A DNA stretch of 64,000 nt from Chitinophagaceae bacterium (GTDB lineage: Bacteria; Bacteroidota; Bacteroidia; Chitinophagales; Chitinophagaceae): NCBI GenBank assembly GCA_019745155.1, contig JAIETM010000015.1, positions 124,001 through 188,000 of the forward strand, given 5' to 3'. The notes below the pieces were generated by a model. That model had not been told where the DNA came from, did not search any database, and worked only from the letters and a program-made list of their open reading frames with translations. Positions within the stretch are counted from its first letter, which is position 1. Every line of letters starts with the position of its first letter. Of the stretch, positions 51,556 through 60,324 are shown one piece after another. Made by a program: the position numbers and the translations under genes.

Positions 51556-52113
51556 CTACACACTATCCAGGGATTTTCTGGGACCACCAATTTTTTTGAA
51601 ACTGCTTGGAGTGAGACCTGTTATTTTTTTGAATTGTGCTGATAAATGTGCAACACTGCTATATCCAAGTTTCCATGCAATTTCGCTAAGTGTCAGTTCG
51701 CCATAATGAAGCCATTCTTTTGTTTTCTCAATGCGTTGTAAAATAAAAAATTGCTCAATAGTTATCCCTTCCACTTCAGAAAACAGTCGGGAAATATAAC
51801 TGTAATCTTTGTTGAGAGCTTTGCTAAGCAAATCACTGATGCTGAAATGTTCTTCAATCTGGTTGTCCTGGACTGTTTTAATCAAAAGGTTCTTAATTTT
51901 TTCAATTTGTTTTTGTTTTTGGTCATCCAGCAATTCAAATCCTAATTCAAGCAGCCGGGTATTAAGCTGTTGCATTTGCTTAACAGAAAGCTGCTTGCTT
52001 ATTTCTGCCTCACCCATTGTTACATGAAGCGGTTTCAGATTCAGTTTTTCCAGTTCCTGCTTTACAACCATCACGCAACGATTGCAAACCATATTTTTAA
52101 TGTATAATACCAT
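51556..52113 (-). CDS. AraC regulator with N-terminal HMA-like metal domain, copy 2
   Basis: A 185-residue counterpart of the protein at 45538-46161: HMA-like N-terminus with NMVCNRCVMVV (Cys10, Cys13) and a C-terminal AraC HTH (YSYISRLFSEVEG, LTLSEIAWKLGYSSVAHLSAQF). A TAGTTTTG -7-like box on the minus strand lies at 52135-52142, without a clear -33 element. It is 82 bases upstream of the HMA-DoxX gene, which it probably controls. Confidence 0.85.
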   Translation of the reverse strand: MVLYIKNMVCNRCVMVVKQELEKLNLKPLHVTMGEAEISKQLSVKQMQQLNTRLLELGFELLDDQKQKQIEKIKNLLIKTVQDNQIEEHFSISDLLSKALNKDYSYISRLFSEVEGITIEQFFILQRIEKTKEWLHYGELTLSEIAWKLGYSSVAHLSAQFKKITGLTPSSFKKIGGPRKSLDSV

Positions 52114-52134
52114 AATACCCGTTTAAATAAAGCA

Positions 52135-52142
52135 CAAAACTA
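52135..52142 (-). promoter_or_regulatory. Candidate -7 box for the HMA-AraC gene
   Basis: TAGTTTTG on the minus strand fits TAnnTTTG, 22 bases before the start codon and just past the integrase stop. No TTTG is found at the -33 distance, so an activator might be required. Confidence 0.35.
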
Positions 52143-52149
52143 CAGGTAT

Positions 52150-53400
52150 TTAGTTTGTTGCACTAAGAGTATTAGGAGATGGCATGTTGACCAAAAGCTT
52201 TTGCTTTAGTATTTTCATATCCTCACTTACTTTCATGTCCAAAATTTTTGCATAGTGTTGAGTGGTCCTCAAATTTTTATGCCCCAGCATTTTACTTACA
52301 CTTTCAATGGGTACACCATTGGTTAATGTTACAGTAGTGGCAAAAGTGTGCCGGGCAATGTGAAAGGTGAGTTCTTTATTAATGCCACAAACATCTGCCA
52401 TTTCTTTCAGGTAACTGTTCATTTTTTGATTGCTTAATACCGGCAGTAGCTTTCCTTCATTGAGGCACTGCGGATGTTCCTTGTATTTGGCAATGATTTC
52501 TTCGGCCATTGGCAGCAAAGGAATGTTTGAACGAGTATCTGTTTTTTGCCTGTTTGTATAAATCCATTTTTCGCCATCAATACCAATGGTGATATTGTTT
52601 TTGGTGAGCTTCTTTACATCAATATAAGCCAGCCCTGTGAAGCAACTGAACAAGAAAATATCTTTTACCTGGTTGAGTCTTTCTGTTGCAAATACTTTGT
52701 TTAGAATTGTCTGGATTTCATCCTCCACAAGAAAAGCCCGTTCAACTTCCTTCACTTTTGATTTATAGTTTACAAACGGGCTTTTATCCAGCCAGCCATT
52801 TGCAATACAGAGGCGAATGATTTTACCAAAGTTTTTGATGTACTTAACTGCAGTATTGTTGTTGCATTTACGGACACTGCGGAGATAAAATTCATACTCT
52901 GTTATAAAAGCATGGTCAATTTTTTTAATGTCAATGTCTGAAATATTATACTTCCATTGCAAGAAATCAACTGTGTGCTTTAATGAGGTTTTGTAACGCT
53001 CAAGGGTGCCGGGTGCAAACTCATCATTCAGCAGGGCTTCAATCTTTTTGTTGTGGTCTTCAAAAATCTTTACCAGGCTTCTTGCCCTCTCTGACTTACC
53101 AGCTATCTTGTTTTTAATAGTTTCGGCAGTAATGATTTCACCGGTTGCCAGCATTTGATTATGATACTGGTGTATTTTGCCCTGCAAGATGGATAAATGA
53201 GCATTGAGGGATTTAATATCCTCCGTTGTGCCTTTTGCAAGCCCGTCGGCAGCGTTCCATCGTTCGGGCAGGCATTCTTTGCTGGTGGACATTTCTGCTC
53301 GTTGACCGTTGACCGTTAGCCGCAAATAAATGGGAACGGGGCCAGAAATATAGCCCTTGGGCTTCTTAAGGTAGAAGAGAAAACTAAGATTTGATTGCAT
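52150..53400 (-). CDS. Tyrosine recombinase/integrase, IntDOT-like
   Basis: A 416-residue phage-integrase-type recombinase from ATG 53400 (an upstream start at 53451 would add 17 residues). It has an N-terminal arm-binding domain, a SAM-like core-binding domain (about 105-205) and a catalytic domain with HIARHTFA (His-x-x-Arg, about 349) and the nucleophile in TTQHYAKI (about 382). The first catalytic Arg is replaced (TGLAYIDV), as in IntDOT-like integrases. It is the outermost island gene, next to the tRNA-Ser, and should drive insertion and excision. Confidence 0.93.
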   Translation of the reverse strand: MQSNLSFLFYLKKPKGYISGPVPIYLRLTVNGQRAEMSTSKECLPERWNAADGLAKGTTEDIKSLNAHLSILQGKIHQYHNQMLATGEIITAETIKNKIAGKSERARSLVKIFEDHNKKIEALLNDEFAPGTLERYKTSLKHTVDFLQWKYNISDIDIKKIDHAFITEYEFYLRSVRKCNNNTAVKYIKNFGKIIRLCIANGWLDKSPFVNYKSKVKEVERAFLVEDEIQTILNKVFATERLNQVKDIFLFSCFTGLAYIDVKKLTKNNITIGIDGEKWIYTNRQKTDTRSNIPLLPMAEEIIAKYKEHPQCLNEGKLLPVLSNQKMNSYLKEMADVCGINKELTFHIARHTFATTVTLTNGVPIESVSKMLGHKNLRTTQHYAKILDMKVSEDMKILKQKLLVNMPSPNTLSATN

Positions 53401-53502
53401 GGTGTGGTGACCTTTAAAAGTTGATAAAATTAGATTTGTCACCATCAGCAAACAAGATGTTCAAAAGCTGAACTGCTTAGTAGACAAGTATTTCAGCAAA
53501 AG

Positions 53503-53634
53503 CTGGTGAGTAAATTTTTTGTGATTGTTTACGCACCGAATCACTCACCAGAATTTTGATTTCGGATGAATGGTTTGGCATAGTGCCAAACAAAAACCCC
53601 TGCATAATCAACGATTTGCAGGGGTTTGGTGAGT
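53503..53634. repeat. Attachment-site region with repeated TGGTGAGT motifs
   Basis: The 247 bases between integrase and tRNA carry CTGGTGAGT (53503-53511), its inverse ACTCACCAG (53543-53551), another direct TGGTGAGT (53627-53634) and an 8-bp hairpin GTTTGGCA/TGCCAAAC (53573-53591). These are likely integrase arm sites around the attachment core. The second end of the element is outside the window, so the core repeat cannot be confirmed. Confidence 0.5.
53594..53627 (-). terminator. Intrinsic terminator after tRNA-Ser
   Basis: Perfect 11-bp stem AAACCCCTGCA (53594-53604) / TGCAGGGGTTT (53617-53627) with a 12-base loop; on the minus strand the stem runs straight into TTTTTGTTT. It lies 20 bases after the tRNA CCA end. 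Confidence 0.85.
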
Positions 53635-53647
53635 TTTGATACCCTTT

Positions 53648-53735
<88 letters not shown>

Positions 53736-53740
53736 GGGTG

Positions 53741-53772
53741 CAAAATAACAGTCTCGTTCCCTATCTTCCAAA
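53741..53772 (-). promoter_or_regulatory. Promoter of the tRNA-Ser gene
   Basis: On the minus strand TTTG (53769-53772) and TTATTTTG (53741-53748) are 20 bases apart, one mismatch from the Bacteroidota TTTG/TAnnTTTG consensus. The start of the tRNA is six bases downstream. Confidence 0.55.
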
Positions 53773-53793
53773 AAAACAATAAAATTCCCTTGA

Positions 53794-53814
53794 AACCCTT
53801 TGCAGTAAAGGGTT
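53794..53814 (-). terminator. Hairpin downstream of mutS2
   Basis: Stem AACCCTTT (53794-53801) / AAAGGGTT (53807-53814) with a five-base loop, 27 bases after the mutS2 stop codon. The following minus-strand sequence (AATTTTATTG) has only a weak T tract. Confidence 0.5.
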
Positions 53815-53840
53815 CTAACACATCGTAAAAAAGTACATGA

Positions 53841-55952
53841 TTAGTTTTTGCCTTCGGTATCCACCTTCTCTACCCTAACTAAATCAGCCAGATCAACATT
53901 CATAGGAATAACGCCAATTTGTACAATGGCACGCTTGCCGCGGATTTCTTTTACCTCGCCTACCTGGTAATTTTTCTTGAGTTTCACCAAACTGCCGATG
54001 GTGATATCAGAAGGCAATTCTTTGTATTTGCTGTCCACCTTCTTGGCTAGCTTATTCACTACTACCTGCTCTTTTTGTTTGAACAAGAGCCCGTGCAGGT
54101 GTTTGATAACTTCTTCTTTCTTCTCCGTCTTCTTATAATCCAACACAATCTGACGAAGCTTGCGCTCCATATCTTTCAGATAAGCTAGTCGGTCTTCCGT
54201 AATGCGGTTCTGTTGTTTCAGCAATTCTACCTGCTGGCGATGGCGTTCTTTATCCATCACTTTTTCCATCTCAGCTTTTAAGCGCGCATTTTCTTTCAAC
54301 AGTTTGTCGAGCTCTTTTTTCTCTTTGCTCAGGTGCTGCAAATCCTGCTCTGTTCTATTGAGCAGTTTATCCAATTTGAAATGGTCTTCAGAAACCAGGT
54401 TACGTGCTTTCTGAATCAGTTGCTTGGGCAAACCAATTCTTTCAGCAATAGAAAATGTATAAGAACTACCGGGTTTTCCAATTTTCAATTCATACAAAGG
54501 CAGCAGATTTTTCTCATCAAATGCCATCGCACCATTAATGATACCCGGTACATGATTGGCCATCACCTTCAGATTCAGGTAGTGCGTGGTGACAATACCC
54601 ATGGCATGCTTTCTATTTAGCTCTTCCATGATCACTTCGGCGAAAGCCCCACCCAGATTGGGATCAGAACCACTACCCAATTCATCAATAAAGAATAAGG
54701 TTTTGCCATTCGCTGTTTCAATGAAATGCTTCATATGCAGCAAATGACTGGAATAAGTACTCAATTCAAACTCGATACTCTGTGTATCGCCAATATGAAT
54801 GAACAACTGTTTGAAAATGCCCATCTGCGAAACCGGACTCACCGGCACCAATAATCCACTCTGTACCATCAGCTGATTGAGTCCGATGGTTTTCATACTC
54901 ACGGTTTTACCACCAGCATTCGGGCCGCTGATCACCAAGATTCTTTTCTTCTCATCCAAAGTGATGGTAACGGGAATCGTGCGTTTGCCTGATTGCTTAT
55001 TGTACAACAACAAAAGCGGATGATACGCATCCTTGAGTTCAATCAAGGCTTTGTCGACAATATTGGGCAGGTTGCCATTTATGTCAATCGCCAGCTTGGC
55101 TTTGGCACGAATGAAATCATATTCACCGGCTGCTTGCAAATAACGCTTCAGCAAATCAGCATACACCGATAAACGGGATGTGAGCTCACGCAGAATGCGG
55201 TTCACTTCTCTGGCTTCTTCACTCTCCAGACTAAAGACCTCGTTATTGAGTTCAATGGTTTCTTCGGGTTCAATGAAGGCGGTTTTTCTACTATCACTTT
55301 CACCGTGCAGAATCCCTTTTACTTGTCGCTTGTGTTCACTGAATACCGCAACTACTCTTCTACCATTACTGAAGCTCTCATCAATATCAGCGGTATAGCC
55401 TGCTTTATTGAGTTTGGCAACAACTTTCTCAAACATGCGGCGCAATTCATTACGTTTACGGAACAAGCTCATGCGTATCTTGTAGAGATCATCGCTCGCA
55501 TTATCTTTTACCACACCATATTCATCCAGTACATCATCAATCAGTTCAACGATCACTTTCTCATAATACAATTCATCAATCACCTGCGCTAAAGCCGGGT
55601 AAGCCGATCTTCTTTCTGCATCAAACCAGCGGAAGATATTGCCCATATTGGTGGCCAATCTGCGCACCAGCATAAACTCTTCTGCCGAGAGCATGGCGCC
55701 AGGAATACCCAGCAATTTCAACTCCTTGGAAAAAGGATGCGTGAAATCATTCGGAAAATTTTGTCCCTGCTGCTGGAGTAATTTATACTCATGCGTTTGG
55801 CTCAGTTCTAACTCAATATATTCTTTGCGGGTATGGATGCGGAGGTTGGTTGCTTTCTCCTTGGCATAGGCAGTTCGGGCATGCTCCTGCAGGATTTGCC
55901 TGATTTTGTCGAATTCCAACTGCACCAATGCCGATTCCGGATAAAGCCGCAT
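53841..55952 (-). CDS. mutS2: MutS2-family ATPase without Smr domain
   Basis: A 703-residue MutS2-like protein from ATG 55952 (the frame opens at a TTG at 55973). It has the clamp/lever region, Walker A SGPNAGGKT and Walker B LFFIDELGSGSDP, a long coiled coil (about 510-600) and a C-terminal KOW-like domain (GSLVKLKKNYQVGEVKEIRG). The Smr nuclease domain of classical MutS2 (about 780 residues) is missing; the protein ends RVEKVDTEGKN. Likely role: ribosome or recombination surveillance. The first chromosomal gene past the tRNA. Confidence 0.9.
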   Translation of the reverse strand: MRLYPESALVQLEFDKIRQILQEHARTAYAKEKATNLRIHTRKEYIELELSQTHEYKLLQQQGQNFPNDFTHPFSKELKLLGIPGAMLSAEEFMLVRRLATNMGNIFRWFDAERRSAYPALAQVIDELYYEKVIVELIDDVLDEYGVVKDNASDDLYKIRMSLFRKRNELRRMFEKVVAKLNKAGYTADIDESFSNGRRVVAVFSEHKRQVKGILHGESDSRKTAFIEPEETIELNNEVFSLESEEAREVNRILRELTSRLSVYADLLKRYLQAAGEYDFIRAKAKLAIDINGNLPNIVDKALIELKDAYHPLLLLYNKQSGKRTIPVTITLDEKKRILVISGPNAGGKTVSMKTIGLNQLMVQSGLLVPVSPVSQMGIFKQLFIHIGDTQSIEFELSTYSSHLLHMKHFIETANGKTLFFIDELGSGSDPNLGGAFAEVIMEELNRKHAMGIVTTHYLNLKVMANHVPGIINGAMAFDEKNLLPLYELKIGKPGSSYTFSIAERIGLPKQLIQKARNLVSEDHFKLDKLLNRTEQDLQHLSKEKKELDKLLKENARLKAEMEKVMDKERHRQQVELLKQQNRITEDRLAYLKDMERKLRQIVLDYKKTEKKEEVIKHLHGLLFKQKEQVVVNKLAKKVDSKYKELPSDITIGSLVKLKKNYQVGEVKEIRGKRAIVQIGVIPMNVDLADLVRVEKVDTEGKN

Positions 55953-56075
55953 CTGTTTGTTTTGAGGCGGCAAAGGTAATGGACAGCGGCCGCAGCAGAA
56001 AATTGAACAAAATGCCCGTTTGGCTGTATTAACATTTACTTTGCAACTCTGTCTGATACCTTTACGTATCTACCA

Positions 56076-56729
56076 ATGATGAAACAACTATTCAGCATCC
56101 TGTTTTCGCTTGCAGCACTGGTTTCCTGTGCTCAGCCAACGAACAATAAAAAGACAACAGCCATGAACCCCATCGACCCCGCAAAAGCCGCTCAGTTTGA
56201 TACCGCCACATTTGGTGCCGGTTGTTTCTGGTGCGTGGAAGCCATTTTTCAACGTGTAAGAGGCGTGGAACAAGTGCTCAGTGGCTATGGTGGCGGACAT
56301 GTCGAAAACCCAACTTATGAGCAGGTGTGTGATAAAACGACTGGTCACGTAGAATTGTGTCGCATCATCTACGATCCCAAGCAGGTGAGTTTTGATGAAT
56401 TGCTGGAGATTTTCTGGAAGACCCACGATCCTACCACCCCTGATCGTCAGGGTAATGATGTTGGCCCGCAGTATAGAAGCGTAGTATTTTACCACAATGA
56501 ATTACAGCGTGAGCGTGCAGAATATTATAAAAAAGAGCTCGATAAAAGTGGCGCTTACAAAGCACCTATTGTAACTACCGTTGAGCCTTTCAAGAATTTC
56601 TATCCTGCTGAAAATTATCACCAGAATTATTACAACGATAATCCTGCACAAGGCTATTGCTATTTCGTGATCAAGCCTAAGGTGGAAAAGTTTGAAAAAG
56701 TGTTTAAGGATAAGTTGAAGAAGAATTAA
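56076..56729 (+). CDS. msrA: Peptide methionine sulfoxide reductase MsrA, lipoprotein
   Basis: A 217-residue enzyme that reduces methionine-S-sulfoxide in proteins. The catalytic GCFWC (Cys50, Cys53) and the segments SGYGGGHVENPTYEQV and GNDVGPQYRSVVFY are intact. An N-terminal lipobox (ALVSC, Cys18) indicates it is exported and membrane-bound. It is divergent from mutS2. Start chosen at the ATG before MKQLFS; a second ATG follows immediately. Confidence 0.95.
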   Translation: MMKQLFSILFSLAALVSCAQPTNNKKTTAMNPIDPAKAAQFDTATFGAGCFWCVEAIFQRVRGVEQVLSGYGGGHVENPTYEQVCDKTTGHVELCRIIYDPKQVSFDELLEIFWKTHDPTTPDRQGNDVGPQYRSVVFYHNELQRERAEYYKKELDKSGAYKAPIVTTVEPFKNFYPAENYHQNYYNDNPAQGYCYFVIKPKVEKFEKVFKDKLKKN

Positions 56730-56786
56730 TAATTAAGAATTAAGAATGAATAATTCTTTTTATCTGATTTAATATAATCTAATATC

Positions 56787-56916
56787 CCCTCCTTGTTGAG
56801 GAGGGCCTGCCATCTGTAGCTTTAGCGTAAGGTGGGTGTCATGTGTGCAACACATGACGGGGTGGTGTAAATACCCCTCAGTCACCTTCGGTGCCAGCTC
56901 CCCTTTGCAGGGGAGC
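56787..56916. repeat. Intergenic multi-hairpin element
   Basis: The 223-base gap between msrA and the convergent SBP gene contains three perfect hairpins: CCCTCCT/AGGAGGG (56787-56805), GTCATGTGT/ACACATGAC (56838-56858) and GCTCCCCT/AGGGGAGC (56897-56916). Such GC-rich blocks with CCCCTCAGTCACC text recur in Bacteroidota intergenic regions. It may be a dispersed REP-like element and also terminate both genes. Confidence 0.55.
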
Positions 56917-56952
56917 AAAATGTAAGAAGATAAATTCCGATTTGCTAAATAA

Positions 56953-58602
56953 TCATTTCACCCTCACTCTCCTCAACTCCAGCAAATTCAACGCATTGGC
57001 ATGAAAGCCGCTGATATTGGGTTGTACGAGGTGAATCACCATATCATACCATACAGGTACTACCGGTGCGTCATTGATGACCAGTTGATCCATTTGTCGG
57101 TATAAAGCATAGCGAAGGGAATCATTAGTCTCAGCAATAGCTTGCTCATACAAGCGATCAAATACAGGATTCTTGTAGCGCGTATAATTGGGCGGTGCGG
57201 GATTCTTGCTGTAAAACATCGCCATATAATTCTCTGCATCGGGGTAATCGGCAATCCAACTGCCGCGGAAAAATCCTGCGGTGGACTTTGCCGTTTGCTC
57301 TAACAACAAACTTTTTTGAATCACTTCTACCTGAACAGGTATGCCCACATCCTCGCATTGTTTGGCTACATAGCTGGCAATGTCTGCGTAAATAGGTATG
57401 GTGAGTAATTTGATGGCTGGCAGTTTATTCAAATCCAGTCCACTTTCGCGAATCAATGTCCTGGCTTTTGCTGGATCGTATGCATAACCTTTTACAAACG
57501 CTGTATTCCTAGAAGGAAGTCCGCCCGGTACAAATCCTGCTGTTGCAGGAATGCCAATAGAATTACGCAGATACAAAATCAATTGTTCTCTATTGATGGC
57601 ATGGTTAATGGCCTGACGGATGGCTTTCACCCGCAATGGCGAATTGCGCACTACCGGATTGTTTTCATCCACAAGTATGCCAAAATATTCGGTGTTGAGA
57701 TAAGCGTGTTTGTTCAATTGTAATTGATTCACCCATTTGCTGCGCAGCTCCCCTTTTTTGGTGAGGATTTCATCTTTAAACGATGGATCAATATCATTGA
57801 TGAAACTCAGTTTGCCTTGTCTGAATTGCAAAAACTCAGTTGCCTTATTGTCGAAGAAACTCACTTTCACTGCATCCAAATAAGGCAATTTGTTTCCTGC
57901 ACTATCTATTTCCCAATAGGCTTTATTCTTGAGCAGGATGAGTGCTTGTCCCTCTTCCCAACTCACAAATCGAAACGGCCCCGTACCAACAGGATGTCTG
58001 CGAAATTCAATGCCATATTTTTCTACGGCTTCTTTGGGTAGGATGCTGCAATACTGCATACTGAGAATGCCAAGTATTGGCTGAAACGGTCGGAGTAATT
58101 TTAACTGAAATGTTGAATCATTCAGAGCAGTGAATGGTGCAATGGTATCAATGCGACCATTAAAAATCCAGGCACCACTGCTAGCAGTCTTTGGATCAAT
58201 GATTCTGTGTAAGCTGTAGACTACATCAGTTGCAGTCACAGCTCTGCCCTTACCGTTTGTAAAAACTGGATCGTCGTGAAAGAAAACATCCTTGCGTAAA
58301 TGAAAAGTATAGGTCGTTCTATCGGCACTGATCTCCCAGCTTTTGGCGATGGAGGGCTGAATGCTTAAGCCTGTATCAATCTCTACTAATGTGTTGTACA
58401 ACTGATGCACAGCCCACATGATACTTTGGTTCTTGGCAAAAGCGGGATCAAGTGTGGCTATGCCCGTGGTTTCATTGTAACTGAAGACGTTTTTGTTTTG
58501 CTCACCGGTCTGATTACATGCAAACACGCAACCCAGCACTAATACAAGGATTAGTCCGTTTATCCATTTTAGCAGTTTATCTAATTGCTTTGGTGCACGC
58601 AT
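56953..58602 (-). CDS. Peptide-type ABC transporter substrate-binding lipoprotein
   Basis: A 549-residue lipoprotein from ATG 58602 (longer starts to 58707 overlap the divergent gene). The lipobox lies in LGCVFAC. The SBP_bac_5 features follow: TLDPAFAKNQSIMWAVHQLYNTLVE, TYTFHLRKDVFFHDDPVF and HPVGTGPFRFVSWEEGQALIL. It should bind oligopeptides or similar solutes for an ABC importer encoded elsewhere. Gap to the M1 peptidase start is 25 bases, so promoters overlap. Confidence 0.88.
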   Translation of the reverse strand: MRAPKQLDKLLKWINGLILVLVLGCVFACNQTGEQNKNVFSYNETTGIATLDPAFAKNQSIMWAVHQLYNTLVEIDTGLSIQPSIAKSWEISADRTTYTFHLRKDVFFHDDPVFTNGKGRAVTATDVVYSLHRIIDPKTASSGAWIFNGRIDTIAPFTALNDSTFQLKLLRPFQPILGILSMQYCSILPKEAVEKYGIEFRRHPVGTGPFRFVSWEEGQALILLKNKAYWEIDSAGNKLPYLDAVKVSFFDNKATEFLQFRQGKLSFINDIDPSFKDEILTKKGELRSKWVNQLQLNKHAYLNTEYFGILVDENNPVVRNSPLRVKAIRQAINHAINREQLILYLRNSIGIPATAGFVPGGLPSRNTAFVKGYAYDPAKARTLIRESGLDLNKLPAIKLLTIPIYADIASYVAKQCEDVGIPVQVEVIQKSLLLEQTAKSTAGFFRGSWIADYPDAENYMAMFYSKNPAPPNYTRYKNPVFDRLYEQAIAETNDSLRYALYRQMDQLVINDAPVVPVWYDMVIHLVQPNISGFHANALNLLELRRVRVK

Positions 58603-58627
58603 CGCACCGAATATCTTATTTTTAAAC

Positions 58628-60304
58628 ATGAATGCAAAACTTTTCATAGGCAGTGCCTGCTTCACACTGCTTTGCAACCTTGGTTCCGCACAACTCTTAC
58701 AGACCAATAAAAGCTTTACCCGTCAGGATACCCTACGTGGCAGCTTGAATGCAGAACGCAATAGTTGGGATGTACAACAATACCATGTTCAGGTAAAACC
58801 TGATTTTTCTTCAAAGACGATTACCGGTGTTACACGCATCGTGTACAAAGCCATTAGTCCGATCTATACCATGCAGGTTGATTTGCAACAGCCATTGATC
58901 ATCGACAGCATCCTGCATCGTAATAAAACGGTCGCCTTTGTACGCGAAGGCAATGTGGCCCATGTGAAACTGATTGATTCTGCTATTCGCATCAGATTCA
59001 AGCCGGGCGTAACAGATTTCATTACGGTGTATTATCATGGCAAACCCAGAGAGGCTGTGCGTCCCCCTTGGGATGGTGGCTGGATTTGGCGCAAAGATGA
59101 TCAGGGCCGACCATGGATGAGTGTGGCTTGTCAGGGCCTTGGTGCATCTGTTTGGTATCCTTGTAAAGACCACCAGAGCGATGAACCCGATCAAGGTGCG
59201 AGTTTAACGATGATTGTGCCAGATACATTGGTGGCGGTGGGAAATGGCCGACTCGCTTCTAACACAACTGCTAAAGGATTGGCCACTTACACTTGGAAAG
59301 TGAAGAACCCCATCAATAGTTATAATATCATTCCCTATATCGGTAAATATGTTTCCTGGAAAGACACCCTGAATGGTGAGAACGGTAAACTTGATTTGCA
59401 ATATTGGGTATTGGATTATGAAAAAGCAAAAGCTGAAAAGCAGTTTACGCAAGTAAAGCCCATGCTGCGGGCTTTTGAATACTGGATGGGCCCCTATCCT
59501 TTTTATGCCGATGGCTATCAGTTGGTGCAGAGTCCGCACCTCGGCATGGAACACCAGAGCGCCATTGCTTATGGTAATCGATTCATGAATGGCTATCTGG
59601 GCCGCGATTTAAGTGGCACGGGTTGGGGATCTAAATGGGATTTTATCATCGTGCATGAAAGCGGTCACGAATGGTTTGCCAACAATATCACCACCAAGGA
59701 TATTGCGGATATGTGGGTGCACGAAGGCTTTACCAATTACAGCGAAACGCTCTTCATTGATTATTACCATGGAACAGAAGCAGGCAATGATTACAACAAG
59801 GGCATTCGTAAGAATATTGCCAATGATAAAAACATCATCGGTATTTATGGCGTAAATGAGGAAGGTAGCGGCGATATGTATTACAAAGCATCTAACATGA
59901 TCCACAGTATTCGCCATATCATGCATGACGACAATCGTTTCCGGAACATGATTCGCGGACTCAACAAGGATTTCTACCACAGCACGGTTACCACCGAACA
60001 AGTAGAACAATACATCAGCAAAGCTGCCGGTATCAACTTATCCAAAGTATTCGATCAATACCTGCGCACCACACAGATTCCGGTGCTGGAATATGAGTGG
60101 AATGCTGATAGTACGCGTCTCGCGTATCGCTGGAGCAATTGTATTGCTGGTTTTGATATGCCTTTATCATTAGGCAATATCAAGCTGCAACCCAATACAC
60201 AATGGCAATCCATCGTTGTAGATGCAGATAAACGCCGTTGGTTGCACAAAGATTATATCGAGCGGATGTATTATATCAAGACAGCCAGCGCAACAAAACC
60301 ATAA
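58628..60304 (+). CDS. M1 family aminopeptidase
   Basis: A 558-residue exported metallopeptidase with a signal peptide (LGSAQLLQ). The zinc motif HESGHEW (343-349) with the distal Glu366 (WVHEGFTNYSE) is intact, and the exopeptidase motif reads LGMEHQS instead of GAMEN, a common Bacteroidota variant. It probably releases N-terminal amino acids from peptides in the periplasm. It is divergent from the peptide-binding lipoprotein, suggesting shared peptide use. Confidence 0.93.
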   Translation: MNAKLFIGSACFTLLCNLGSAQLLQTNKSFTRQDTLRGSLNAERNSWDVQQYHVQVKPDFSSKTITGVTRIVYKAISPIYTMQVDLQQPLIIDSILHRNKTVAFVREGNVAHVKLIDSAIRIRFKPGVTDFITVYYHGKPREAVRPPWDGGWIWRKDDQGRPWMSVACQGLGASVWYPCKDHQSDEPDQGASLTMIVPDTLVAVGNGRLASNTTAKGLATYTWKVKNPINSYNIIPYIGKYVSWKDTLNGENGKLDLQYWVLDYEKAKAEKQFTQVKPMLRAFEYWMGPYPFYADGYQLVQSPHLGMEHQSAIAYGNRFMNGYLGRDLSGTGWGSKWDFIIVHESGHEWFANNITTKDIADMWVHEGFTNYSETLFIDYYHGTEAGNDYNKGIRKNIANDKNIIGIYGVNEEGSGDMYYKASNMIHSIRHIMHDDNRFRNMIRGLNKDFYHSTVTTEQVEQYISKAAGINLSKVFDQYLRTTQIPVLEYEWNADSTRLAYRWSNCIAGFDMPLSLGNIKLQPNTQWQSIVVDADKRRWLHKDYIERMYYIKTASATKP

Positions 60305-60324
60305 TTTGCGCCTGAAACCATTGC

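Noticed and set aside
59609-60010. Minus-strand 133-codon frame opposite the M1 peptidase
   Set aside because: Antisense of the zinc-motif region; no independent start signal or motif.
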